Shown here piece by piece: positions 1 to 10,320 of a DNA stretch of 64,000 nt; position 1 is the stretch's first letter; every line of letters begins with the position of its first letter. Below the pieces are notes generated by a model, which was given only the letters and a program-made list of their open reading frames with translations, searched no databases and was not told the origin of the DNA. Source of the stretch: Torreya grandis (Eukaryota; Streptophyta; Pinopsida; Cupressales; Taxaceae); contig JARHVA010000223.1 in the NCBI GenBank assembly GCA_037957365.1, positions 3,281,501-3,345,500 of the forward strand, read 5' to 3'. Both the position numbers and the translations under genes were made by a program.

Positions 1-1230
1 AATTTTTGAATGCATATACAAGTTCAATGTTTGATTACATCCCCAAAAATGTGTTTTTGGGGTTTATTTAGTAAAACTCATTGGATACATTATTTTTTAG
101 TGAGGCATCAAGGTTGATCCAAAAAATTTAAAATCCATTGCTGAAATGCCACCACCAACCAATCTCAAATAGTTACAATGCCTATAGAGATGAACTTAGG
201 CTATTATATTCTTTATAGCTTAGTTGGATGACACAAAAATTACTTTCACATGTTTACTAAAAAAGACACAAAATTTATATAGGATGACATGTGTCAACAA
301 AGCTTTGATAAAATCAAAACATATTTAGAAAACCCACTAGTACTCATGCCTCCTATTCTAGATAGACCATTGCTTATTTATATCTTAGCCATTCATGAGG
401 CCCTTGAAACTGTATTATCACAATATGATGATGATCACTAATTAATGTGTAATCTATTAAATTAGTCTCTAGTTGGTTGATTATGAATGAAAATATTCAA
501 TAATGGAAAATTTATTTTTAGCCTTAGTTTTTTATACTCAAAATCTATGACATTACTTTCTCAATAATAAAGTTCATGTTATAATTAAAGAATATATATT
601 AAGGTTCCCTATGAACAAAACACACCTCACTAATTACATAAAAAAATGGGTGATGTAGCTCATAGATTTTGATCTAAAATTTGTAGCCTAAAATTCAATA
701 AAGGGTCAAGTCATAGCCAACCAATTAGATATAGCTCCTTTACCAGACTCTTTTCTAATCATGGATTTTCAAGATGAGTTCAATGTAAATAATATATCTT
801 CCACTCCATGCATGATGTTTTTTGATGGATCTAAATGTCGAAAAGGAGTGGGTGATAGCATTTTATTTTGAACCCCCGAAGGTGAATACATGCCTTTTTG
901 TTAAAAAATATCTTTTTCTTACACCAATAATATAGATGAATATGAGGCTTAGATCATTAGATTATCCATACCACGTAAGTTGTATATAAAAGACATCCAA
1001 GTTTTTGGTGATTCTCAGTTAGTTGTTAATCAAGTTACTAATAATTACCAAATTAAAGAAGAACATCTTATACCATATAAAGAAATGGTAGATAAATTCA
1101 CACATACATTTGACACTTTTTCTATCGATAGTATTCCACATAAAGATAATCACCATGCCAATGTTATGGAAAACACATTATCCTTGATGACTTTTGATGA
1201 TAATAACATACACTTTACAATATAATAGCT
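1..1230 (+). pseudogene. Gypsy G1: end of reverse transcriptase and RNase H (decayed)
   Basis: Remnant of a Ty3/gypsy polyprotein that enters from the left edge. Around 37-150 the frame reads KCVFGVY, then GIKVDPKNLKSIAEMPPPTN, the usual end of a plant gypsy RT palm/thumb. At 337-440 comes an RNase H start (LVLMPPILDRPLLIY...HEALETVLSQYDDDH). The open stretch 980-1225 carries VFGDSQLVVNQV and IPYKEMVDKF, typical of the plant Tat-type RNase H-like domain. Many stops and some frame changes separate the pieces, so it cannot be functional. The chain continues into integrase and belongs to the same element as 8039-8800. The assignment to a Tat/Athila-like lineage is inferred from motif wording. 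Superfamily is secure; lineage is moderate. Confidence 0.88.
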
Positions 1231-1801
1231 ATGAAATCCTTCCATTTCTTCTGACCAAATGAACTCATTGGCCATTCTTGCTATTATTTGTAGTACTATA
1301 AACATAGAATGGTACATCAATATTTATAATTTTATTAATCGATCTTATATAATAGACCATTTCACATGAAATTATAAATGCAAATTACAATATGAAGTGT
1401 TATGTTATGTTATTATTGGAAATGATTTATTCAAACAAGGTTTTGATAGGCAGTTAATATGATGCTTAAATAAAGATGAAACCCAAAATGCACTATTAGA
1501 AATACATGATAATGAATGTGGGATCATTTTAATGGATGGATCATGTCCCAAAAACTATTATTCCAAGGTTATTATTGGCTTGACATGAAACAAGATTGCA
1601 TTAAACATGAAAAATTACATTTATAATGCTAAAAATATAATAATTTAAATCACACATTATCACATGAGTTACAGTCAATTATTTCACCATGGCCTTTTTC
1701 CTTTTGGGGTTTTTATTTGATTGGAATAATTAATTTGGTATCTGTGGGTGGACATAAAATCATAATTATAGATACAAAATATTTTATAAAATGGGTGGAA
1801 G
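1231..1801 (+). pseudogene. Gypsy G1: integrase, upstream part
   Basis: Continuation of the G1 pol. Around 1440-1620 the translation reads FDRQLI*CLNKDETQNALLE then IHDNECG, matching the plant gypsy integrase zinc-binding region (RCL..DEA...L.EVH.G.CG). Near 1665-1800 it reads HELQSIISPWPFSFWGF then HKIIIIDTKYFIKWVE, the start of the integrase catalytic core (...PWPF..WG.D.IG...KF...A.DYFTKWVEA). It stops abruptly at base 1801 inside the VEA codon series because copia A starts at 1802. The continuation (AIPLEFTKG) resumes at 8041. Stops and frameshifts are present, so this is a relic. Confidence 0.87.
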
Positions 1802-2085
1802 TGTTAGAGTATGTATTTCTCATTTTTTCTAGTCTATTAGCTAGTTATTATATCCTTCTGCTAATTTATCCTATGTGATGATTTATCCCACATTTCTTAG
1901 TTAGGCTAGTTCTTTGTTTTACCTTGCCTACTTATGTAAGGGCTTATTATGGTACTAACATCTCCTTTTGAATGACATTTGACTTGCATTTTTTTGCATC
2001 TCATTTGTCTGCAACTTCTTTGTGTGATGTTTTTGTTGTTAACACTTCAGAATATTGGGTTGGAATGCCTTTATTATTCCTAACA
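1802..2085 (+). repeat. Copia A 5' LTR
   Basis: 284 bp from TGTTAGAGTATG to CCTAACA. It aligns along its length with 7754-8038 (TGTTAGGGTATG...CCTAAAA), including shared blocks such as TAGTCTATTAG and GGAATGCCTTTA.TATTCCTAA. Short terminal inverted repeats TGTTAG/CTAACA are visible. No clear TATA position can be singled out in such AT-rich DNA. Confidence 0.9.
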
Positions 2086-2097
2086 TGGTATCATAGA
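2086..2097 (+). other. Copia A primer-binding site (initiator-Met tRNA)
   Basis: TGGTATCATAG follows directly after the LTR terminal CA. The plant copia consensus complementary to initiator methionine tRNA is TGGTATCAGAGC; one central mismatch is seen. It fixes the right edge of the 5' LTR. Confidence 0.85.
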
Positions 2098-3585
2098 TTT
2101 AAGGGTTGCAACCATCTACATTTATATAATTTTTGAGATAATTTTATTTTACTTTCTCTAGCTATTCATTGAAAGAAATAATCCTCAACCTTTTATTCCT
2201 TATTCAAGGAAATTTATGATCTGGGGCATTTTATTAATAGAAGTATTGACTCTTTATAGAGATCAACATTATTTTTTTGAGAGGCAGTGGGGTTTGATCT
2301 TCTACATTAGAATTTTCATAAGATTTAATGGAGTTTATGATGCATAACTGGTGGGGAGAGGTGCTTTCATTGAAGTTTTAAAGAAAGCATTGATTTTCTT
2401 CTTGGAGAGTAGCTTGGAGGAGATATTATACCTTGTAAATCTAATATGGAGAGCCATTCATCCCTTAACATCCTCTTGCAACACTTTTCCAAGTGGTATA
2501 GTGAGCATAAAAGTTGAGTTTGACATTAAAGGTAGGTAGAATATTGAACATATGCCACTTCATCAGATCAACACTAGCCAAACTAGTTGTATAATGTATA
2601 GGACTGCATAGGAGAGGGCATTGGAAGAGTTGAGGATGGTGTGGGAGTCTGGGGGAGCTATTTATCAACATAGAAGAGGCATCACCATAGTCTTAGTGAG
2701 TGCCTTTGGGTATTTTATGCATGGAGAAAGGGTCTATAAAGAGGTGTCATCCCTTTTTGGAGTGAAGAGGTATTTGAAGGATCTATCAGGTGCTTTAAAC
2801 TTTTTTTTAACCTACATGGATCTATAAACAAATTTGGCATCCCTTTTTATTGGTGTCCTTGATTGTAGATATAGAGTTGAACTAGCTACATAGAGCATAG
2901 AAGATTGGAAATTTGAATTATAATTTTCCAGGCCTACACTTTTATATCTTTTTCAGGTCTTCAAAATTGATTTCTGCATTAAAAAGTAAGTGAAACAAGT
3001 TTCTTGTGGACTAAGTAGTGTAGGAGAGTATTTGGGAGGATCTAAGATCCTTATCTCTCTTACTCAGCCACATGCAAGGTGAAAAACAAACAAAAATCCA
3101 CCTCTTATTTTCTCAAACACAACTATACATTCATTATTTTATTTAAAAGCTACATTTTTTTACCTCAAGAGGAAGAATTATTCACTTTCATGCACACCAA
3201 GGTCACCAACAAGGTCTTTCTTCACTTTGGTTGGATTTTTTAAGTTTGTGGTAAAATAAAAGTTTTAAAAAGTGGCTGGAAGGCTAGGTTTTTTCTGATT
3301 TGGTCACTAAAATTAGTTTATAGTGTATTTTTACTATTTTTTTACCCATTTATGGGAATTCATAAAGCATCTAACTTTTAAACTATAACTTGGATTTGAG
3401 TTTTAATTTTTTTTAAAGTTTATGGTTTTCAATTATCTATCCATTTGTGTCATTAATTTGTAAAAACATACTACTTTTATAAAGTGCCAAATTGGGAGGG
3501 TCCTTAATACAATCTTTTGGGGGTCATCTCAGTAACAATTTGTGTAATTTTTTGCATTCTTTTTGCTCTTTCATGATTTACTAGC
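2098..3585 (+). other. Copia A untranslated leader
   Basis: About 1.5 kb between the primer-binding site and the gag ATG. Small open stretches at 2351-2539 and 2621-2827 show no similarity I recognise to gag or any family, and I treat them as chance. The length is long for a simple copia leader but within the range of plant elements. Confidence 0.6.
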
Positions 3586-4530
3586 ATGGATTTTACTTCT
3601 ATAATTAACCATTTTTATCCTTTAACTACACACAATTACCATACATGGAGACTTAGGATGGAAACAATCATAAAATCTAAAGGATTATGGTCCCTAATGA
3701 TTGAAACTCAACCACAGTTCACAAGAGAGTTTGAAAATTTTCATCACCAATATAATTTTCAAGAGTGTATGGGTTTAATCAAGACTTATGTGAGTGATGG
3801 TTTATTGTTTCATTTGGATGGGTGTGATACTCCATTCAAAATATGGGTGAAGCTAAAGGATTTATTTGGGAAACTAGATCACTTGAGAGCCATGTAGCTT
3901 AAAGTAGAGCTTACTTCACTCAATTTGGATGACTGTCTCTATTATAGAATACCTCACGAAGTTTAAGATTTTTTTGATACATTTGAAGGGGAGTGGATGA
4001 GATAAGAAAGATGAAGAGTGTGTGTACTTTATTTTATCTAAGTTGAGTGGTCCATTCCAAATCTTTGCTTTTACCTTTTTCTCTAGCATGGATGCCTTAG
4101 GTATCACATTCAAAATGCCACATTTAGAGTTATTTTGTGAGAGACTTACAAGGTAGGAATCCAAATTATCTCAACTTGAGTCTTCCACCTCTCAAAAATC
4201 ATTACTAGAATCACATCCGAAGAACAAGGGAAAAACAAAGAGTAAGAAGAAGAAAACTCCTCCTCCATCTCAAAAATCACCTAATCCCAACACCAACACA
4301 TCTACCCAACACCAACACATCTAAACCCAAATCATCTTCTAAATCCAAGAATAAGTCTAACCTATCATGTTCCTATTGTGGGGGGACTAGTCATGAAGAG
4401 TCTAGGTATTTCAAGATAATGCAAGCCCTAGAGGATGCCATTAGGAAACATAATATTTATATCTCTACTCCTCCATATCATGAGCATGGGAAAACACTTA
4501 ATGTTGTTAGGAAATCATAGTCACTTATTT
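3586..4530 (+). pseudogene. Copia A gag (capsid and zinc knuckle)
   Basis: The ATG at 3586 opens a 103-codon stretch starting MDFTSIINHFYPL and containing YHTWRLRMETIIKSKGLW, the standard copia gag opening (N-Y-x-x-W-x-x-x-M-x-x-x-L-K-S-K-G-L-W). It continues after a stop near 3895 with frameshifts. Around 4366-4420 a degenerate zinc knuckle reads CSYCGGTSHEESRYF, in which the last cysteine of C-C-H-C is replaced by Tyr (TGT to TAT type change). Gag would coat the element RNA in a virus-like particle. It is broken by stops and indels. Confidence 0.85.
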
Positions 4531-7500
4531 TAGATAGTTATGTTCTAGATTCTAGTGCTTCACACCATATGACTTCTTTCAAGGAGTCATTTTTATCTCT
4601 TGGTTTGAGTTTTACTTCCAATAGTGAGGTTGGAGATTATTCTTTTATTATTGTTAAGGGAAAATGTGACATACATCTATATAGTGGATGTATCACTGAT
4701 GCATTTTATGTTTTAGACATCAACACCAATCTACTTTTAGTTTATTAGATTTACCATTTTGGGTAGGGCAAGTAGTGACTTTCACACCACAAGGTGTTAA
4801 AGTTTTAGCTTTGTTAGAGCCATATACACTTATTACATAGGGTGTTGTTGATCATAGTTATTGATTCTATTATTTTGAGGGTTTTTATGAAACTCTTTCT
4901 TTAGGGTAATGTTTAGTTTCTCATGCATATTCTGAGAGTAGGCTTTGGCATGAGAGATTTGGATACCTTAATTACAAATATTTAAAGGAGTTGAGAAATC
5001 ATAGTATGGTAGAGGGTCTTCCCATAATTTCATGTCTTGATGGAGTTTTCCCTAGTTGTGCATTAGGGAAACAACACCAAGATCCATTTCATAAGGGTAT
5101 GTCCATGAGAGCTTCTTCACCACTTGAGCTTTTGTAAAATGATTTGATGGGATTTCCTACTACTTCTTTTAATAGAGATAAGTATTCACTTACCTTTAAT
5201 GATAATATATTGAGGCATAATTGGGTTTATTTACTTAAGTACAAGAGTGATGTCTTTTCTCACTTTAAAGTATTTAAAGCTTTGGCTGAGAAATAGTCTT
5301 CTATTTGCATCAAGTAGATTCATACAAATAATGGGGAGGGAGTAATTTAGTTGAGATTTCTCTAATTTTTTGGTAAATCATGGTATTATTTATCAACATT
5401 CTATTGCACATACTCCAAAATAAAATGGCTTTGCAGAATGGAAGAACTTAAATTTATAGGAGATGGCTAAGTGAATGATGTATTCATAGGATTTACCTCT
5501 TATCTATTAGGAAGAGGTAGTTAGTTATGTGAAATGCATTCATAATCACAAATGACATAGAGCACTTGAGAATTTGACTCTAGAGGTCGCTTGATCTGAA
5601 ACCAATCCTAATATCTCATTTTTACAAGCTTTTGGGAGTCTTGCTTGGGCATTTGTATGAAAGAAAAAAGGAAAGTATTAGATAAGAAGAGAAAACCTTT
5701 GTTTTTTGTAGGGTATTACAAGGACATGAGAGATTATCATATTTTAAATCTTGATACTCATGATGTTCATTTTTAAAAACATGTATAGTTTGATGAGCAC
5801 TTCATACCTCATGACTCTTTATCTTATTCTATGCCTTTTTCTTCTTATTTTGATGATTTATCACCTCCTCTTGAGGATTAATTCTTTAAGGAGCTAGTTT
5901 AGTAGATTATTGAGGAGGTTATAGAGGTTGAGTATCCTACTCACATTGATGTTGACACTATGCCTAGGTGAGATCATACTACAATTGTTGAGGCAACACC
6001 ACCTTTCATACAGGATCTTCCACCCACTCGACATCATTGTGTATATTCTATATGTATTAGACTTTTGTGTTAGGCATTCTTTAAGGATCCATAGTCTTTT
6101 TCATAGACTCATAGGATATATAAATGGGATGATGTGATGATTTATGAGTATTTTTATTTGATGAAGAATCATACTTTGGATTTGGTCACTCTTCCTAAGG
6201 GAAGAAAGTTAGGTGCAAGTGGATTTATCACACCAAGTATATAACTGATGGGTCCATTGATAAGTAGAAGGCATGTATTATTGTAAAGTGATTCTCATAG
6301 GTCGAAGGTATTGACTACTATGAGAATTTTGAACCTATTTCCAAGATGGATTCTATTTTCCTTGTACTTTATCTTATCACATCATAAGATTAGCCAGTGT
6401 ATCAGATAGACTTTAAGAGTGCCTTTTTGCATGGAGACTTGCATGAGAAAATCTATATAAAGTATCTTGATGGGTTTGTTCATGATTATTCTCTTATTGG
6501 TTGACTTAGGAGGTCTTTTTATGGTCTCAAATAGGCCCCTTGGGCTTGGTATGAGAAGATGGATTCATTTATTTTCTTCACAACCTTTATTCACTGCTAC
6601 TCCAATCCCATAATGTATATTAAATGTATTGGGGAATAAATTGTTATATTGGTTTGGTATGTTGATGATTTGCTTCTCACAAGTAGCTCCTCTTCTCAAA
6701 TTTAGGATATTTAGTAGGCACTTTCAACATAGTTTGATATGACAAATCCATGTCTTTTTCACTTATTTCTTGGTTTATCAATTTCATGATCAGATATAGT
6801 AATTTATTTGAGTTAGTAAAAGTACACCTTTGATATTCTTTAGCATTTTAGAATAGTTAAGTGTAAGCCAAGTCCTTATCCTTTTTAGTTTAGAGTGACT
6901 CTCACTACCACTTATACTACTCCACTTTGTGATCCTACATTGTATAGGCATATGGTTGGGAGTCTTATGTATTTGACCCATACTCATTGATGCATTTCAT
7001 TTATAGTTGGGATTGTATCTAGGTTTGCCCATTTCTCTCATAATAGTCATTAGTAGGATGCCAAGAGGTTTTTATTATATCTATGAGGCAATATTCATTT
7101 TGGATTACACTACACTAGGGGTTCTACTCAATTGGTTGGGTATAGTGATTCAGATTGGGAAATGTATCTTGATGATGGCATTCCACTCCTAGCTACATAT
7201 TTTGTCTTGGTTTTTCATTTATTGCTTAGTTGTGCAAAAAGTAGCAAGATATTCTATTTTCATATATAAAAATGAGTATAGGGAAATATTTACAACAAGT
7301 TAGTAGGTTCTTTGGCTTCATCAATTATTGATAGAGTTTTGCTTCTTATAGGATTCACCCACTATAATTTGGTGTAACAACCAAAGTGTATTTCACATAT
7401 CTTGCAACCCAGTTGAGCACTATCAAACCAATAACATTGAGTTACATATGCACTTCATTCATCATCATATTCATGATAGATTTATTAGCTTAGAGTACAT

Positions 7501-7590
7501 TTCAATTAAGTAGTAGGTTACAAACATCTTCATGAAACCTTTTACATCACCTAATTTCCTTGAGTTACGTGTCATGTTTGGGGTTTTATA
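4531..7590 (+). pseudogene. Copia A pol: protease, integrase, RT, RNase H
   Basis: Protease: LDSSASHHM near 4545-4575 (family motif DSGASHHM, Gly changed to Ser). Integrase: LWHERFGYLNYKYL near 4945, CALGKQHQDPFHKG near 5060, then a degraded core (KYSLTFNDN, KYKSDVFSHFKVFKALAEK). RT: VRCKWIYHTKY near 6205, FKSAFLHGDL near 6415, RRSFYGLK*APWAWYEKMDSF near 6507, and an intact YVDDLLLTSS near 6658. RNase H: GSLMYLTHTH near 6960, YSDSDW near 7140, then a degraded C-terminus to about 7590 (KPFTSPNFLELRVMFGVL). Many stops lie at expected Gln or Arg codons (for example GLK*APWAW for GLKQAPRAW). Confidence 0.88.
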
Positions 7591-7742
7591 ATTTTTCCCT
7601 GTGGGGTGTTCATGATGACATATTCCTTATTCATTTCATGGATACATATTTTACATGAGTACCTTATCAGGCCTAGTTATTGGGACTCATACTATGGATA
7701 TGCTGCTATTTATTTTTTGGCTATTGTTATCCCCTAGCTTCA

Positions 7743-7753
7743 TTTGAGGGGGG
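7743..7753 (+). other. Copia A polypurine tract
   Basis: TTTGAGGGGGG lies immediately before TGTTAG of the right LTR. Plus-strand DNA synthesis would be primed here. It confirms the + orientation of the element. Confidence 0.85.
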
Positions 7754-8038
7754 TGTTAGGGTATGTATTTATCATCTTTGCTAGTCTATTAGATATTTAT
7801 TTCATATTTTTTTATAGTTTTTCCTATGTGAGGATTTATCCCACATTGCTTAATTAGGCTAGTTTTTTATTTTTCCTTGGCTACTTATGTAAGATCTTCT
7901 TATTGTACTAGCATCTCATTCTGAATAACATTTGACTTGCTTTATTTTACATCTCAATTGTCTAAAGCTTCTTTATTTGATGTTTTTATTGTTAAAACTT
8001 TAAAATATTGGTTTGGAATGCCTTTACTATTCCTAAAA
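7754..8038 (+). repeat. Copia A 3' LTR
   Basis: 285 bp, aligned to 1802-2085. The last bases read CCTAAAA where the left LTR has CCTAACA, so the terminal CA is mutated. The next bases (8041 on) resume the interrupted gypsy integrase frame. Confidence 0.9.
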
Positions 8039-8800
8039 TTAAGCCATTCCCCTTGAGTTTACCAAAGGGGATGACATATATAGGTTTTTGATGACTAATA
8101 TTATTTCCCATTTTAGCATTCATTTAGTTATTATTTTTGATAATAGATCATCATTTAAAAATAAAATGGTCAAATAATTTTGAAATAAATTAAAAATTAA
8201 ACATACATTTCCCCACCTTATTACCCATAAGGTAATGGGAAGATAGAGGCAACAAATAAAATAATTGTTAGAATACTTGGTAAAATAGTTGAACAATACA
8301 ACATTGATTGGCACCAACAGATGGTATATGTTCTATGGGCATACCAAAATAGTGTACACACAACTACTCAAGACACACTTTAATATTTGGTCTAAGTACA
8401 AAGGATATCTTACCAATTAATATTGAGATACCTTCTTTGCATGTTTTTGTAAAAAAAACATCATCAAAGATAATGAATACCATGAAAAGAGTAAATCAGT
8501 TAGAGCAGTTGAGTACAAAATATACATAGGCTATTGAGCACTTACATGTTTTTAAAGATCATGTAAAATGAACATATAAAAAAATAGTTTGGCCATGTGA
8601 CTTTGATGTGGCTGCCCTGGTACTAAAATAAAATCAAAAGAACATCAATGTAGAAAAAGACAAGAAAGGAAAGTTCAAACCAAACTAGTTGGGACCATTC
8701 AAAATTAAAAAATAATTAGGAAAAGGTGTATACCACCTTGATACACTTGAAGTGAAACCTTTAAAATGTCTAATGAACATCATACACATGCATAAATATG
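8039..8800 (+). pseudogene. Gypsy G1: integrase, downstream part and C-terminal tail
   Basis: It starts AIPLEFTKGDDIYRFLMTNI, completing KWVE at 1800. Then come HLVIIFDNRSSFKNKMVK (integrase core; family I.TD.GSHF.N), the GK-x-EATNKI region, WHQQMVYVLWAYQNSVHTTT near 8300-8365 (family W...L...LWAYRT..KT), and GKFKPN*LGPFKIKK followed by GKGVYHLDTLEVKPLKC near 8670-8770, the C-terminal domain of Tat-like integrases. The second catalytic Asp region reads FDNRSS where TD.GS is expected, so it is mutated. Several stops are present. The frame can be followed as KYQKYQKNQKIQKHIWHLHV, a Lys/Gln-rich tail, to about 8890. Confidence 0.87.
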
Positions 8801-9720
8801 TTACATGAGATTTCCAAAAAATTACAAAATACCAAAAATATCAAAAAAATCAAAAAATCCAAAAACATATTTGGCACCTACATGTTATTTTGGCTCCTTG
8901 GCATCTATGTTTTAGATCCATGTTGAGGCATATCATATCATTTATTCCTACATACACATATACAAGCATACATAGATACATGATACACTTATGGGTGTTG
9001 TTCTTTCCCTCTAATCATGTCAGCATGACATTAGGGGCATCCATCTTCTATGATCTTGATACACACATGTTATATGATTTGATGATCACTCTACACTATC
9101 ATGTTTGAGCTTAAATATGTACTTACACATGACTATTATATATGATTATAGATTACATATGAAAATTCATATTATATGTACTTGATGTTTTTTGCTAACA
9201 CATTTGATCCATGGGCCACTATGACATGTTATGTTAGTTGCTTATGCTTTTCCTTTATACACTTCTTTGAGTGTTTTGCCTTATTATTGTACTACGTGTT
9301 TGAGAATTTGAATTTTCTCCATTATACTAATCCCTTGTGCTTGTGTTTGCCTTCTTGGACATTTAAATATGTCATTCCTTATTTATTGGACATTTGACTA
9401 ATTTATTCAATTTTATGACATTTAAAAATGCCCCTTCTTTCTAGTCTCCTTGGACCATTATTTTTTGAATTTATTTTGAGTGATTTTGTGTGTGTGTGCT
9501 TATTTTCTTGTTGAGCTTGTACTATTACTATATAAACATTTCCATGATCTTTATCATTCATATTAGACTTACATGTGATTACATTGGTTCTATGTGATTT
9601 AATGATACATTTACCTAGACATGTTTCATTCTATATGCTACATGGTTACATTCATAGATTTTATAGTTGTCTTACCCTTTTTAGGTAAGGTAACTTCAAG
9701 GTACTATTTTTCCCTCACCT
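8801..9720 (+). other. G1 3' internal region, no recognisable gene
   Basis: About 0.9 kb between the G1 integrase and its polypurine tract. Two open stretches (8890-9108 and 9176-9397) continue roughly downstream of the pol tail, but they are rich in Leu, Ile, Phe, His and Tyr with no family signature. I see no envelope-like signal or coiled coil. Best read as the 3' untranslated part of G1. Confidence 0.55.
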
Positions 9721-9731
9721 CAAGGGGGGCA
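9721..9731 (+). other. G1 polypurine tract
   Basis: CAAGGGGGGCA precedes TATTAGTGTGGG, which I take as the start of the G1 3' LTR. Position and composition fit a plus-strand primer. There is no second LTR in the window for comparison, so this is inferred. Confidence 0.55.
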
Positions 9732-10320
9732 TATTAGTGTGGGCATACTTGGGAAGCATATTATACACACTTTGCACAATTATCAAATTTAGTAGGGTCA
9801 TGTCATGTGGACATGGCCTCCATATATTCATAGTTTTTAGAGTATAATGGGGGCATGATTTGGAAGCATGTTATCCACATTTATTCAATATTCAGTATTT
9901 ATAACAATTTGTAGATTTAGTAGGGACATGTCATATAGACATGGATTTTACACATTCATAATTTCTATATTATAGGGGGCATGCTTTAGAAGCACATTCT
10001 TCACATTTATTTGGTATTAGGTACTTATACAAATTTGTAGATTCAATGGTGGCATGTCATATGGACATGTCTTACACACATTCATAGTTTTTAGATTCAA
10101 TGGGAGCATGCTTTACAAGCATGTTCTCCACATTCATTTAGTGTGGAATGCTTTGGAAGAATGTTATCCAAACGTATTTAGTATTTAACATATCTAGTTT
10201 AAATTAGGGATATTTTTTTGAAACATGTACTCCACATTGGTACTTATATCAATTTCAAATTTCTCCATATATAGTAGTGGCATTCTTTAGAAGCATGTCC
10301 TCCACACGCAGTTATCCAAA
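9732..10320 (+). repeat. Probable start of G1 3' LTR, with about seven degenerate tandem units
   Basis: The stretch repeats a module: GGGCAT.CTT.GAAGCAT, then (T/C)TCCACA, then an AT-rich spacer with AGTAGGGACATGTCATATGGACATG, then CATTCATAGTTT. Module starts are near 9738, 9848, 9972, 10099, 10140, 10204 and 10271. The first units are 110-127 bp and the later ones only 41-67 bp, lacking the CATGTCAT part. The LTR end was not located; downstream DNA to 10.7 kb may belong to it. Confidence 0.65.

Larger units (their letters stand above)
1802..8038 (+). mobile_element. Ty1/copia element A, complete structure, coding decayed
   Basis: LTR retrotransposon with two ~285-bp LTRs (TGTTAG...CTAACA at the left, CTAAAA at the right), an initiator-Met tRNA primer-binding site just inside the left LTR, gag, protease, integrase, RT and RNase H in copia order, and a polypurine tract before the right LTR. 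It sits inside the G1 integrase, which reads KWVE | AIPLEFTKG across the gap. Flanks are GGAAG (1797-1801) and TTAAG (8039-8043), a target duplication with 3 of 5 bases matching. The frame has many stops and several frameshifts, more than copia B2, suggesting an older insertion. Confidence 0.93.

Noticed and set aside
8890..9397. Envelope-like gene downstream of the G1 integrase, as in Athila elements
   Set aside because: The pieces are hydrophobic but show no signal peptide, transmembrane end or conserved env-like motif, and the frame is broken.
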